A stretch of 21,107 nt of DNA from HK-STAS-PATE-34 sp031973435 (lineage in GTDB: Bacteria > Patescibacteriota > Minisyncoccia > Phycocordibacterales > UBA9973), in contig DALYDA010000014.1 of assembly GCA_031973435.1 (NCBI GenBank), forward strand, positions 1 to 21,107, read 5' to 3'. The notes below the pieces were generated by a model. It was given only the letters and a program-made list of their open reading frames with translations. It was not told the DNA's origin and made no database searches. Position numbers and translations under genes: made by a program. Positions within the stretch are counted from its first letter, which is position 1; each line of letters opens with the position of its first letter. This document shows positions 6,773 to 11,859 of the stretch, piece by piece.

Positions 6773-7892
6773 TCAATTTCAAATCTATGAAAAAGTCTGC
6801 GGCATCTGCTATAGAAAGTCCTGTTAGATTCACTATATTTACCCTTTTGCTTTTATCTCCTGAATAAAGGAATACGTTTAGTGCCTCTTGTCGAAGTCTT
6901 GTTCCGTTACATGCATCACATGGTTCGTCTCCTCCGAAAAACTTGGATCCTAAGCCGTTACATTCCGGACATGCTCCATAAGGAGAGTTAAAAGAAAAGA
7001 GACGAGGCTCTACTTCTGGAAATGAGAACCCATCATTTTTACAAGCGAACTTCGCAGAAAGTAGCATCTCTTCTTCTCCAATCTTTATCGTTACCAAACC
7101 ATCAGACTCCAAAAGTGCTCTCTCTACAGCCTCTGAAAGTCGAGTACGAGAGTCCTCTGGCGCATCTGAAAACTCATGGAGAGATATCTCATCTACAAAT
7201 ATGTCTATATTGTGTGCTTTGTTTTTTGAGAGTTCTATTTTGTCTCGGAGGTTTTTTATCACTTTATCTACTCGAACTTTGGAAAAACCCTTCCCGAGCA
7301 AATCGTATAAGAGCTGGTAGTACTCACCTTTTCTACCTTTAACGATCGGAGAAAAAACAGTAACAGGCATTTCACTCCACTCTACTCCCATAACAGACTT
7401 TTTACTCTTTCCTGCCTTGAGTTCAGATTTTATTTTTTCTAAAACAAAGTTAATAATTTCTTCGTTTGAAAGTTTGTTTATTTCCTCCCCACAAACTGGA
7501 CAATGCGGGTGACCAACACGAGCATACAAAACACGAAGATAGTCATATATCTCTGTTATAGTCGCAACTGTAGAGCGTGGGTTGTTGGATCTAGACTTTT
7601 GGTCAATAGATATCGCTGGAGAAAGTCCTGTTATCTCGTCTACATCTGGCTTTGGCATCTGGTTTAGAAACTGTCTTGCGTACGCAGAAAGACTCTCTAC
7701 GTAGCGTCGTTGTCCTTCTGCAAATATAGTATCGAAAGCAAGTGAACTCTTCCCAGAACCTGACATACCAGTAACAACCACGAGTTTGTTTCGGGGCATC
7801 TCAACTGAAATATTTTTCAGGTTGTGAGTCCGAGCACCTTTTACAATGATCCAGTCATTTTTATTGTCGTTTGTTTTTTTTGGATTTGTCAT
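6552..7892 (-). CDS. uvrA: UvrA, N-terminal part (before a frameshift)
   Basis: First part of UvrA. It carries Walker A (VTGMSGSGKSSLAFDT), the RRYVESLSAYARQFL segment, the SPAISIDQK motif, a CPVCG pair, and the zinc module CPECNGLG with CDACNGTRLR. Homology holds to about DLKLTAQE, near 6765. Beyond that the frame reads serine- and arginine-rich sequence unlike UvrA until its stop at 6552, while the UvrA sequence continues in the other frame. The offset equals one extra base or two missing bases. I chose the ATG at 7892: the open frame extends to 8063, but those residues are unlike UvrA and overlap the divergent promoter region. Transcription probably starts near 7957, giving a leader of about 65 bases. 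Confidence 0.9.
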   Translation of the reverse strand: MTNPKKTNDNKNDWIIVKGARTHNLKNISVEMPRNKLVVVTGMSGSGKSSLAFDTIFAEGQRRYVESLSAYARQFLNQMPKPDVDEITGLSPAISIDQKSRSNNPRSTVATITEIYDYLRVLYARVGHPHCPVCGEEINKLSNEEIINFVLEKIKSELKAGKSKKSVMGVEWSEMPVTVFSPIVKGRKGEYYQLLYDLLGKGFSKVRVDKVIKNLRDKIELSKNKAHNIDIFVDEISLHEFSDAPEDSRTRLSEAVERALLESDGLVTIKIGEEEMLLSAKFACKNDGFSFPEVEPRLFSFNSPYGACPECNGLGSKFFGGDEPCDACNGTRLRQEALNVFLYSGDKSKRVNIVNLTGLSIADAADFFIDLKLTAQESSKSNHSRNRVQTSFPSKRRAHISNTRSKSRNSFRRRESAYSSSITTRFTSSWRDVCARRTNHRASPKR

Positions 7893-7917
7893 TTTGTTTG
7901 TATAAACACAAAACTTG

Positions 7918-7989
7918 ACCCACGGAGTGCTCCTATGGGTTAACTGTCTTTTTATGTGAACATATTGTAGCATGTTTCTTAATTTGACA
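7918..7989 (-). promoter_or_regulatory. Predicted uvrA promoter and leader
   Basis: On the minus strand an extended -10 TGCTACAAT has its hexamer at 7969-7964. The -35 is weak or badly spaced (TTGTCA at 7989-7984, 14 bases off). An inverted repeat AACAT (7959-7963) / ATGTT (7972-7976) straddles the -10. The leader can fold into a hairpin near 7919-7940 (CCCA/TGGG plus GGAG/CTCC). The promoter overlaps the divergent TTGACA promoter of the small-gene island. Confidence 0.45.
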
Positions 7990-8012
7990 AAAATATGCAT
8001 TTGTAGTAAAGT
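7984..8012 (+). promoter_or_regulatory. Predicted promoter of the 8032-8551 gene pair
   Basis: A perfect -35 TTGACA (7984-7989), a 17-base spacer and -10 TAAAGT (8007-8012). The ATG at 8032 lies 20 bases downstream. Confidence 0.65.
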
Positions 8013-8031
8013 TTCGTAAAATTCCTTAACT

Positions 8032-8232
8032 ATGTGGGATGAACAAAAGAAAAAAACAGCCAATTTTTTGATTGATGAGTTACACCAATCAGGAGAATTC
8101 TCTTACAAGGTAGGAGAAAGAACCTACTCAAAAAACGAACTCATCCATGAACTCGAAACCTTTTCAGAAACTGGACTCGATCTGGTAAAAGATTATTTGA
8201 ACGGTTCAAACATATTTTTCAATCATGGATAA
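8032..8232 (+). CDS. Small acidic protein, unrecognised
   Basis: A 66-residue soluble protein, mostly predicted helical and charged (MWDEQKKKTANFL to the end NGSNIFFNHG). No known family. It has its own promoter and overlaps the next gene by 8 bases: the start codon of that gene lies in the last codons here, in another frame, so the two are likely translationally coupled. It is the first gene of the island between uvrA and the alkyltransferase. Confidence 0.55.
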   Translation: MWDEQKKKTANFLIDELHQSGEFSYKVGERTYSKNELIHELETFSETGLDLVKDYLNGSNIFFNHG

Positions 8233-8551
8233 AAAACTTCTCTTTCTTATTTGTTTTTTTATTTTTATTTTTACTGCAACAGCACAGGAGATAACAAAAG
8301 AGGAAGCTTGTACCGAGTATTTTTATATACTCACAAAAGCTGACACTACTTTTGCTCAAATGAGAGCCTGCGACTCTGCCATCGCAGAGATACAAAGCAG
8401 GATCTCTAAGGGTGGAATATCAGAGCAAAATGAACTTCTGATGTATCAAGAGATTGTTGAAACAAAAAAGGAAAAAATACTCCTTGAGGTAAAACTCAAA
8501 GAGTACGGTATTTTAGCAAAACAACTAAAATACCAGTGTGAAAATAACTAG
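8225..8551 (+). CDS. Secreted coiled-coil protein, unrecognised
   Basis: A 108-residue protein with a clear signal peptide: MDKK, a long hydrophobic core (LLFLICFFIFIFTA), then ATAQE. Cleavage after TATA would leave Gln at +1. The mature part is helical and charged, with Cys pairs (EEACTEY, RACDSA, YQCENN) that could form disulfides, and a coiled-coil region around EIVETKKEKILLEVKLKEYG. No family is recognised. It overlaps the preceding gene by 8 bases, so they form a pair. Its TAG stop touches the repeat hairpin at 8549-8582. Confidence 0.6.
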   Translation: MDKKLLFLICFFIFIFTATAQEITKEEACTEYFYILTKADTTFAQMRACDSAIAEIQSRISKGGISEQNELLMYQEIVETKKEKILLEVKLKEYGILAKQLKYQCENN

Positions 8552-8582
8552 ATTGCTCCTTCCTTGTGAAGGAGTTTTTTCT
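8549..8582. terminator. ogt-tail hairpin repeat, copy 1
   Basis: CTCCTTC (8556-8562) pairs with GAAGGAG (8568-8574) around CTTGT, followed by TTTTTT: a good terminator for the pair above. On the minus strand the same bases read KKKLLHKEGAI and then TAG, matching the end of the alkyltransferase at 9811-10065. Similar copies lie at 8929-8970, 9358-9391 and 9811-9852. Confidence 0.8.
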
Positions 8583-8612
8583 TTGACAATGCATCTATAC
8601 TCGTGGTATTAT
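8583..8612 (+). promoter_or_regulatory. Predicted promoter of the gene at 8630
   Basis: A perfect -35 TTGACA (8583-8588), an 18-base spacer and -10 TATTAT (8607-8612). It begins two bases after the T tract of the preceding hairpin. Confidence 0.65.
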
Positions 8613-8629
8613 GCAGAAAAATAAGTACA

Positions 8630-8923
8630 ATGAAAAATATATTCGCATTACTTTTTTGTGTTAGTTTTATGGCAAGTACATACAGTCAGACAGCCAACGA
8701 TTTTCAAATAGATATCAGCTACTCGCCGAGCAGAACTATTATATTTGATGGAGTTTCAGAAGTCGAATTAACTTGTGATGATTTACCTTCAAATGGCAAA
8801 AATCTGGATGAGCCGAATAGCGAGGAATACTACATATACTATATGTTCCTCATATTGCCGTTCTTCCAGGAGGGACTATTCCTGCTTCCTTACAGTAGTC
8901 AGGAAGTGATGGACATCCAATAA
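8630..8923 (+). CDS. Small secreted protein, unrecognised
   Basis: A 97-residue protein with a signal peptide (MKNIFALLFCVSFMASTYSQ); cleavage after TYS would leave Gln at +1. The mature domain of about 78 residues is acidic, begins with short beta-like stretches (FQIDISYSPSRTIIFDG), and ends in an aromatic region (EEYYIYYMFLILPFF) that could be a hydrophobic hairpin or the start of a truncated domain. No family is recognised. The frame is open from a GTG at 8603, but that overlaps the -10 box. The ATG at 8630 gives a proper signal peptide and a leader of about 11 bases. Confidence 0.6.
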   Translation: MKNIFALLFCVSFMASTYSQTANDFQIDISYSPSRTIIFDGVSEVELTCDDLPSNGKNLDEPNSEEYYIYYMFLILPFFQEGLFLLPYSSQEVMDIQ

Positions 8924-8928
8924 AATAT

Positions 8929-8970
8929 TTAAGTCATCGCTCCTTCTTCCTGAAGGATCTTTTTCTTTTT
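8929..8970. terminator. ogt-tail hairpin repeat, copy 2
   Basis: TCCTTC (8941-8946) pairs with GAAGGA (8952-8957), followed by a T-rich run. On the minus strand the bases read DKKKKILQEEGAMT then TAA. This is the most diverged copy, but it shares the long A-rich lysine tract with the alkyltransferase end. It ends the transcript of the gene at 8630. Confidence 0.75.
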
Positions 8971-8977
8971 ATCCAAC

Positions 8978-9006
8978 TTGACAGAACACATGAAGCATAG
9001 TAAACT
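8978..9006 (+). promoter_or_regulatory. Predicted promoter of the lipoprotein gene at 9026
   Basis: A perfect -35 TTGACA (8978-8983), a 17-base spacer and -10 TAAACT (9001-9006). The ATG is 19 bases after the -10. Confidence 0.65.
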
Positions 9007-9025
9007 AAATAAAAATTTAAACTCT

Positions 9026-9346
9026 ATGAAAAAATTAATACCGTTTTTATTTTTCCTTATTATCTTTGGATGTAAATCTGAGGAAGAAAGGATCATCGAA
9101 AAAGCCAACGATATTGAAAAGGAGAGTTTGTTTGCAAAGGGACAAGTAGAAAGAGAAACTGCCCTTGCTAGACAGTATCTTGAATTATCAAATATGGCTA
9201 GACTCAACAAAAACACAGAAATGGCTGACTACCTTTTGTCCAAAGGAACAATCCATTTATCAAATTCAAATATATGGATAGGAAAGATCGACTCTTTAAT
9301 AAATGAGTACAGGATGCTTCTGAAAGAAGCAGAACAGTTAGAATAA
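9026..9346 (+). CDS. Small lipoprotein, unrecognised
   Basis: A 106-residue predicted lipoprotein. The signal peptide MKKLIPFLFFLIIFGC ends in a lipobox (IFGC) with Cys16, followed by KSEEE. The mature part is charged and almost entirely helical, with a likely coiled coil through about residues 20-100 (ERIIEKANDIEKE to MLLKEAEQLE). No family is recognised. The frame is open from 8978, but that start lies on the promoter. The ATG at 9026 gives the correct lipoprotein signal and a leader of about 13 bases. It would sit on the outer face of the membrane. Confidence 0.65.
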   Translation: MKKLIPFLFFLIIFGCKSEEERIIEKANDIEKESLFAKGQVERETALARQYLELSNMARLNKNTEMADYLLSKGTIHLSNSNIWIGKIDSLINEYRMLLKEAEQLE

Positions 9347-9357
9347 AATTTAAACAA

Positions 9358-9391
9358 TTAAATTGCTCCTTCTTTGTGAAGGAGTTTTTTT
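9358..9391. terminator. ogt-tail hairpin repeat, copy 3
   Basis: CTCCTTC (9366-9372) pairs with GAAGGAG (9378-9384) around TTTGT, followed by seven T. The last T bases double as the start of the next TTGACA. On the minus strand it reads SKKLLHKEGAI then TAA. Confidence 0.8.
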
Positions 9392-9418
9392 GACAAAAAG
9401 TATATATTGTAGTACTCT
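9390..9418 (+). promoter_or_regulatory. Predicted promoter of the gene at 9427
   Basis: A perfect -35 TTGACA (9390-9395), a 17-base spacer and -10 TACTCT (9413-9418). The start would be near 9425, so the message is leaderless or nearly so. Confidence 0.6.
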
Positions 9419-9426
9419 TTTAAAAA

Positions 9427-9762
9427 ATGCAGTGTATGTCATTAGAATATTTTGAAAACTACCTCTTAGTCGAAGAAGATGCCGGACTGAAGTTGGTCAA
9501 AAATGTTGGAGAGAAACCTAGCTCAACATCATACAGTTACAGCGAGCGCAAAATCTATGAAAGAGATAAGTCTCGTTTCAATGAAAACAAAAGGAAAGCA
9601 TTGAGTGAAAAATATCCAGTTCCTGAAGAGAAAAAACAGGAAGTGTTAGAACTGATCAAGTCTCCTGTTTCTCAAACAACCATCGAAGTTGCTAAAGAGA
9701 ATGAAATATCAAATGTGATTGGAACCATGACAAAAGAACAATACAGAAAAATTTTTTGTTAA
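9427..9762 (+). CDS. Small soluble protein, unrecognised
   Basis: A 111-residue charged protein with no signal peptide or membrane segment, lysine- and glutamate-rich (ERDKSRFNENKRKALSEKYP) and likely helical. I recognise no family. A second in-frame ATG at 9436 (giving MSLEYFENYL) fits the promoter about as well and may be the true start. It is the last gene of the island. Its stop is followed by a weak hairpin (9762-9782, AAGACT/AGTCTT) and then by the fourth repeat hairpin, which lies inside the convergent alkyltransferase gene. Confidence 0.55.
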   Translation: MQCMSLEYFENYLLVEEDAGLKLVKNVGEKPSSTSYSYSERKIYERDKSRFNENKRKALSEKYPVPEEKKQEVLELIKSPVSQTTIEVAKENEISNVIGTMTKEQYRKIFC

Positions 9763-9810
9763 AGACTTTCCATATTAGTCTTGAGGTTTAGTTTTTCCAG
9801 CCAAAAATAA

Positions 9811-9852
9811 TTACCGAATCGCTCCTTCTTCGTGAAGGAGCTTTTTCTTTTT
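9811..9852. repeat. ogt-tail hairpin repeat, copy 4 (inside the ogt-like gene)
   Basis: GCTCCTTC (9821-9828) pairs with GAAGGAGC (9834-9841) around TTCGT, followed by a T-rich run to 9852. It can terminate plus-strand transcription from the gene at 9427. On the minus strand it encodes the true C-terminus of the alkyltransferase, SKKKKLLHEEGAIR and TAA. Copies 1-3 repeat this end. Confidence 0.85.
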
Positions 9853-10065
9853 GGAAAGTCCACGATTGTATCCTGTCAGTTTTCCATTTGAGCCTATGAC
9901 TCTGTGACATGGGATCTTTGGATCGTAGTTTGTTTTTAGAATTGCACCAACGGCTCGGGCAGCTTTCTCATTCCCTGCTTTTTTTGCAACTTCTTTATAT
10001 GAAAGAGTCTTACCTTTCGGTATTTTTGACACGATATTGAAAACTTTTTGTCTAAATGTAAGCAT
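9811..10065 (-). CDS. ogt: One-domain O6-alkylguanine-DNA alkyltransferase (MGMT family)
   Basis: An 84-residue protein made only of the MGMT/Ogt DNA-binding and active-site domain. In this family the protein transfers an alkyl group from O6-alkylguanine to its own cysteine. The active-site motif IPCHRV holds Cys53, so it is not of the alkyltransferase-like class in which Cys is replaced by Trp. The helix-turn-helix carries AARAVGA with the likely arginine finger Arg37. GSNGKLTGYNRGLSKKKK and the LLxxEG tail are standard. The N-terminal ribonuclease-like domain of full Ogt/Ada is absent, as in other small members. It starts at the ATG at 10065 and is convergent with the gene at 9427. The symbol is a best fit within the family. 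Confidence 0.9.
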   Translation of the reverse strand: MLTFRQKVFNIVSKIPKGKTLSYKEVAKKAGNEKAARAVGAILKTNYDPKIPCHRVIGSNGKLTGYNRGLSKKKKLLHEEGAIR

Positions 10066-10066
10066 A

Positions 10067-10095
10067 TTGATATTTTATAAGAAGAAGTATATCAT
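10067..10095 (+). promoter_or_regulatory. Predicted promoter of the gene at 10113
   Basis: TTGATA (10067-10072), a 17-base spacer and TATCAT (10090-10095). It begins two bases upstream of the ogt-like gene, so the two genes diverge from here. An AAGG just before the ATG at 10113 is a possible weak ribosome site. Confidence 0.5.
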
Positions 10096-10112
10096 GGGGG
10101 AAAAGCAAGGAT

Positions 10113-10391
10113 ATGGCAAATTTAATAGACAAGAGACACCTAGGGTCTATTTTCAAAATTGACAAATCACAGGTTGCAGCAACTCTCAATTTGAATAAAT
10201 TAAAAAAGTGGGCATTGGATAGCCTCGAAGCAAAAAATATAGAATTGAATGCAGAAGTTTTGGTTTGTTATCGACTCACACAGTGGGTCGGTTTTAATGA
10301 AAGCTTTCCGGTGGAAACTTCACAAATAAAAGTTTTTACTGTCGAACAAATCCTCAAACTAGAGTTTGAGCAAGTCCTAGAAAAAGCATAG
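10113..10391 (+). CDS. Small soluble protein, unrecognised
   Basis: A 92-residue cytoplasmic-looking protein without a signal peptide. It begins MANLIDKRHLGSIFKIDKSQ and has helical stretches (LNLNKLKKWALDSLEAK and VEQILKLEFEQVLEKA) around a more beta-like middle (AEVLVCYRLTQWVGF). No family is recognised. The ATG at 10113 follows AAGG closely. It has its own promoter and a hairpin terminator that begins at its stop codon (10389-10412). Confidence 0.55.
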   Translation: MANLIDKRHLGSIFKIDKSQVAATLNLNKLKKWALDSLEAKNIELNAEVLVCYRLTQWVGFNESFPVETSQIKVFTVEQILKLEFEQVLEKA

Positions 10392-10412
10392 TCCCGTTGG
10401 GGCTATTTTTTT
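10389..10412 (+). terminator. Rho-independent terminator after the gene at 10113
   Basis: TAGTCCC pairs with GGGGCTA (one G-T pair) around GTT, followed by seven T. The TAG is also the stop codon of the gene. Confidence 0.75.
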
Positions 10413-10427
10413 ATCTTTGAATAATTG

Positions 10428-10433
10428 TATAAT
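10428..10433 (+). promoter_or_regulatory. Predicted -10 box of the DoxX-like gene (leaderless)
   Basis: A consensus TATAAT six bases before the ATG at 10440, so transcription would start at the first codon. No strong -35 is seen; it would fall in the T tract of the preceding terminator. Confidence 0.55.
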
Positions 10434-10439
10434 ACTTGC

Positions 10440-11408
10440 ATGAAATATTTATTATCTTTTTTTGCACTATTTTTACCATCCATTACAAAAGCTCACGTAG
10501 GATATGTTGTTCCAAAAGAACAATTTGATGCATCTCTGGGGCAAGACTTCCCTTTTGCATTTGACGCACTCTTTCATGGAGAAAACTGGGTACTTATGGG
10601 TTCTACTATTGCAGTTCTCCTACTACTACTTTTCTTGTCACACAAAAGTTATTTCATACAAAATTATATCGATAGGGTGACGACTCACTTGCGATCATAT
10701 TATGAGTTCATACCATGGATACTACGTCTTTCTCTGGGTATCGCCCTTATGGGAGCAGGTGCAAAGCAAGTTCTCATATCCCCTGTCCTACAAACACAAG
10801 TTTTTGGTGGAATAGAACTGATTGTCGGATTCCTTTTATTGTCCGGTTTCTTGCTATTGCCTGCAACTATTTTTTCTATTATCCTGTTTTTCAAAGCTAT
10901 CAGTGTAGACTTTTATATTATTGGAAACCTAGACTACTTCGCAATTGGGATCACACTTCTGATTTTACAGAATGCAAAACCTGGAATAGATGATATCCTT
11001 GGCGTACCCAGACTGAACTCTGAGAAACTGGCTCCCTTTGTTCCTTTTGTTCTAAGAGTGGGGATTGGTTTTGCGCTAATATTTTTAGCTTTATTTGAAA
11101 AATTCCTAAACCCACACCTATCTGAACAAGTAGTAAACATTTACAACCTTACGTCAGTCATAAATGTACCTGCTACTATGTGGATATTTTCCGCTGGTGT
11201 AATAGAGCTTATCGTTGGTATATGTTTACTTCTAGGCTTTCACACAAGGCTCGTGTCTGTGATTGCATTTTTTGTTATCACGACTACATTTTTCTATTTC
11301 AAAGAAGATGTATTCTCTCACATAACATTGTTTGGTACTCTTTCAGTTTTGTTTGTTACAGGTGGTGGAAAATGGAGCCTAGATAGACTTTGGTATAAAC
11401 ATAGCTAA
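10440..11408 (+). CDS. DoxX-like membrane protein with two repeats
   Basis: A 322-residue integral membrane protein. An N-terminal signal peptide (MKYLLSFFALFLPSITKA, then HVGYVV) is followed by one membrane segment (about 50-68, MGSTIAVLLLLLFL) and two similar four-helix blocks. Block 1 begins about residue 92 (PWILRLSLGIALMGAGAKQ) and block 2 about residue 204 (PFVLRVGIGFALIFLALFEK). Each has a following GxIELIVGxLLLxGF segment (FGGIELIVGFLLLSG and SAGVIELIVGICLLLG). These are DoxX-family features. The role of DoxX proteins is unclear (redox and membrane functions have been proposed), so I give none. The ATG at 10440 fits the -10 box as a leaderless start; an in-frame TTG at 10425 precedes the -10. 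Confidence 0.8.
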   Translation: MKYLLSFFALFLPSITKAHVGYVVPKEQFDASLGQDFPFAFDALFHGENWVLMGSTIAVLLLLLFLSHKSYFIQNYIDRVTTHLRSYYEFIPWILRLSLGIALMGAGAKQVLISPVLQTQVFGGIELIVGFLLLSGFLLLPATIFSIILFFKAISVDFYIIGNLDYFAIGITLLILQNAKPGIDDILGVPRLNSEKLAPFVPFVLRVGIGFALIFLALFEKFLNPHLSEQVVNIYNLTSVINVPATMWIFSAGVIELIVGICLLLGFHTRLVSVIAFFVITTTFFYFKEDVFSHITLFGTLSVLFVTGGGKWSLDRLWYKHS

Positions 11409-11410
11409 TA

Positions 11411-11438
11411 AAAAAAGCGGACCCTCGTCCGCTTTTTT
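11411..11438. terminator. Rho-independent terminator after the DoxX-like gene
   Basis: A perfect 12-bp stem, AAAAAAGCGGAC with GTCCGCTTTTTT around CCTC. It has the strongest GC core of the terminators here and can work in both directions. Confidence 0.85.
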
Positions 11439-11453
11439 GTTTCTAAATATGAT

Positions 11454-11482
11454 TTGACAAGAAAGACTAGGTGTATTAGTAT
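11454..11482 (+). promoter_or_regulatory. Predicted promoter of the gene at 11522
   Basis: A perfect -35 TTGACA (11454-11459), a 17-base spacer and -10 TAGTAT (11477-11482). The spacer holds GACTAGGTGTA (11465-11475), also found in the promoter at 4823-4851. The leader is about 33 bases, and AGGT lies just before the ATG. Confidence 0.65.
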
Positions 11483-11521
11483 CACACTAAAGAAATAAAT
11501 TTCAATTAAAAACTACAGGTA

Positions 11522-11827
11522 ATGACACCAAAAGAAAAAAGGATTGCGTACATCGATAGCCAGGAACCACATACTCCACAGGAGCAGTTGGTTATAGAAA
11601 CCTTCAAAAAAGAAGTTGAAGATACTTTTTCCGAAGAAGATATAAAAAAATGGGCTGAATCAAAAAGAGAAAAACTTAATGCTTCAACAAGAGAAGAATT
11701 GGAAGTAATCAACAAAAACCTTAAGAAAGATGAAGAGCCTCTTCAAATGAAAGATTTAGTTCGAGGTGATCGGAGGCCTGAATATAATAATCTTCATGTA
11801 ATAGAAATGATTGCTTATATGAGGTAA
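11522..11827 (+). CDS. Small charged helical protein, unrecognised
   Basis: A 101-residue soluble protein, very rich in Glu and Lys and predicted to be almost wholly helical (MTPKEKRIAYIDSQEPHT, then FKKEVEDTFSEEDIKKW and REELEVINKNLKKDEE). It has no signal peptide and no known motif. It is flanked by its own TTGACA promoter and a terminator shared with convergent uvrB. Confidence 0.6.
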   Translation: MTPKEKRIAYIDSQEPHTPQEQLVIETFKKEVEDTFSEEDIKKWAESKREKLNASTREELEVINKNLKKDEEPLQMKDLVRGDRRPEYNNLHVIEMIAYMR

Positions 11828-11830
11828 GAC

Positions 11831-11859
11831 AAAAAGCAGAAACTCATTCTGCTTTTTTT
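11831..11859. terminator. Bidirectional terminator between the gene at 11522 and uvrB
   Basis: AAAAAGCAGAA (11831-11841) pairs with TTCTGCTTTTT (11847-11857) around ACTCA, with A and T tracts on the outer sides. It serves both convergent genes. Confidence 0.8.

Noticed and set aside
6552..6775. Programmed ribosomal frameshift in uvrA
   Set aside because: No slippery run, no zero-frame stop at the site and no nearby structure were seen. An indel or sequencing error is simpler.
8929..9216. Minus-strand open frame ending in an alkyltransferase-like tail
   Set aside because: Only the last dozen codons (the hairpin repeat) resemble the alkyltransferase. The rest is the antisense of the lipoprotein gene, so it is not a gene, though the tail is used as evidence for the repeat.
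8549..9852. CRISPR array made of the four hairpin repeats
   Set aside because: The repeats are 370-460 bases apart, diverged, and separated by protein genes with promoters, not by uniform spacers. No cas genes are present.
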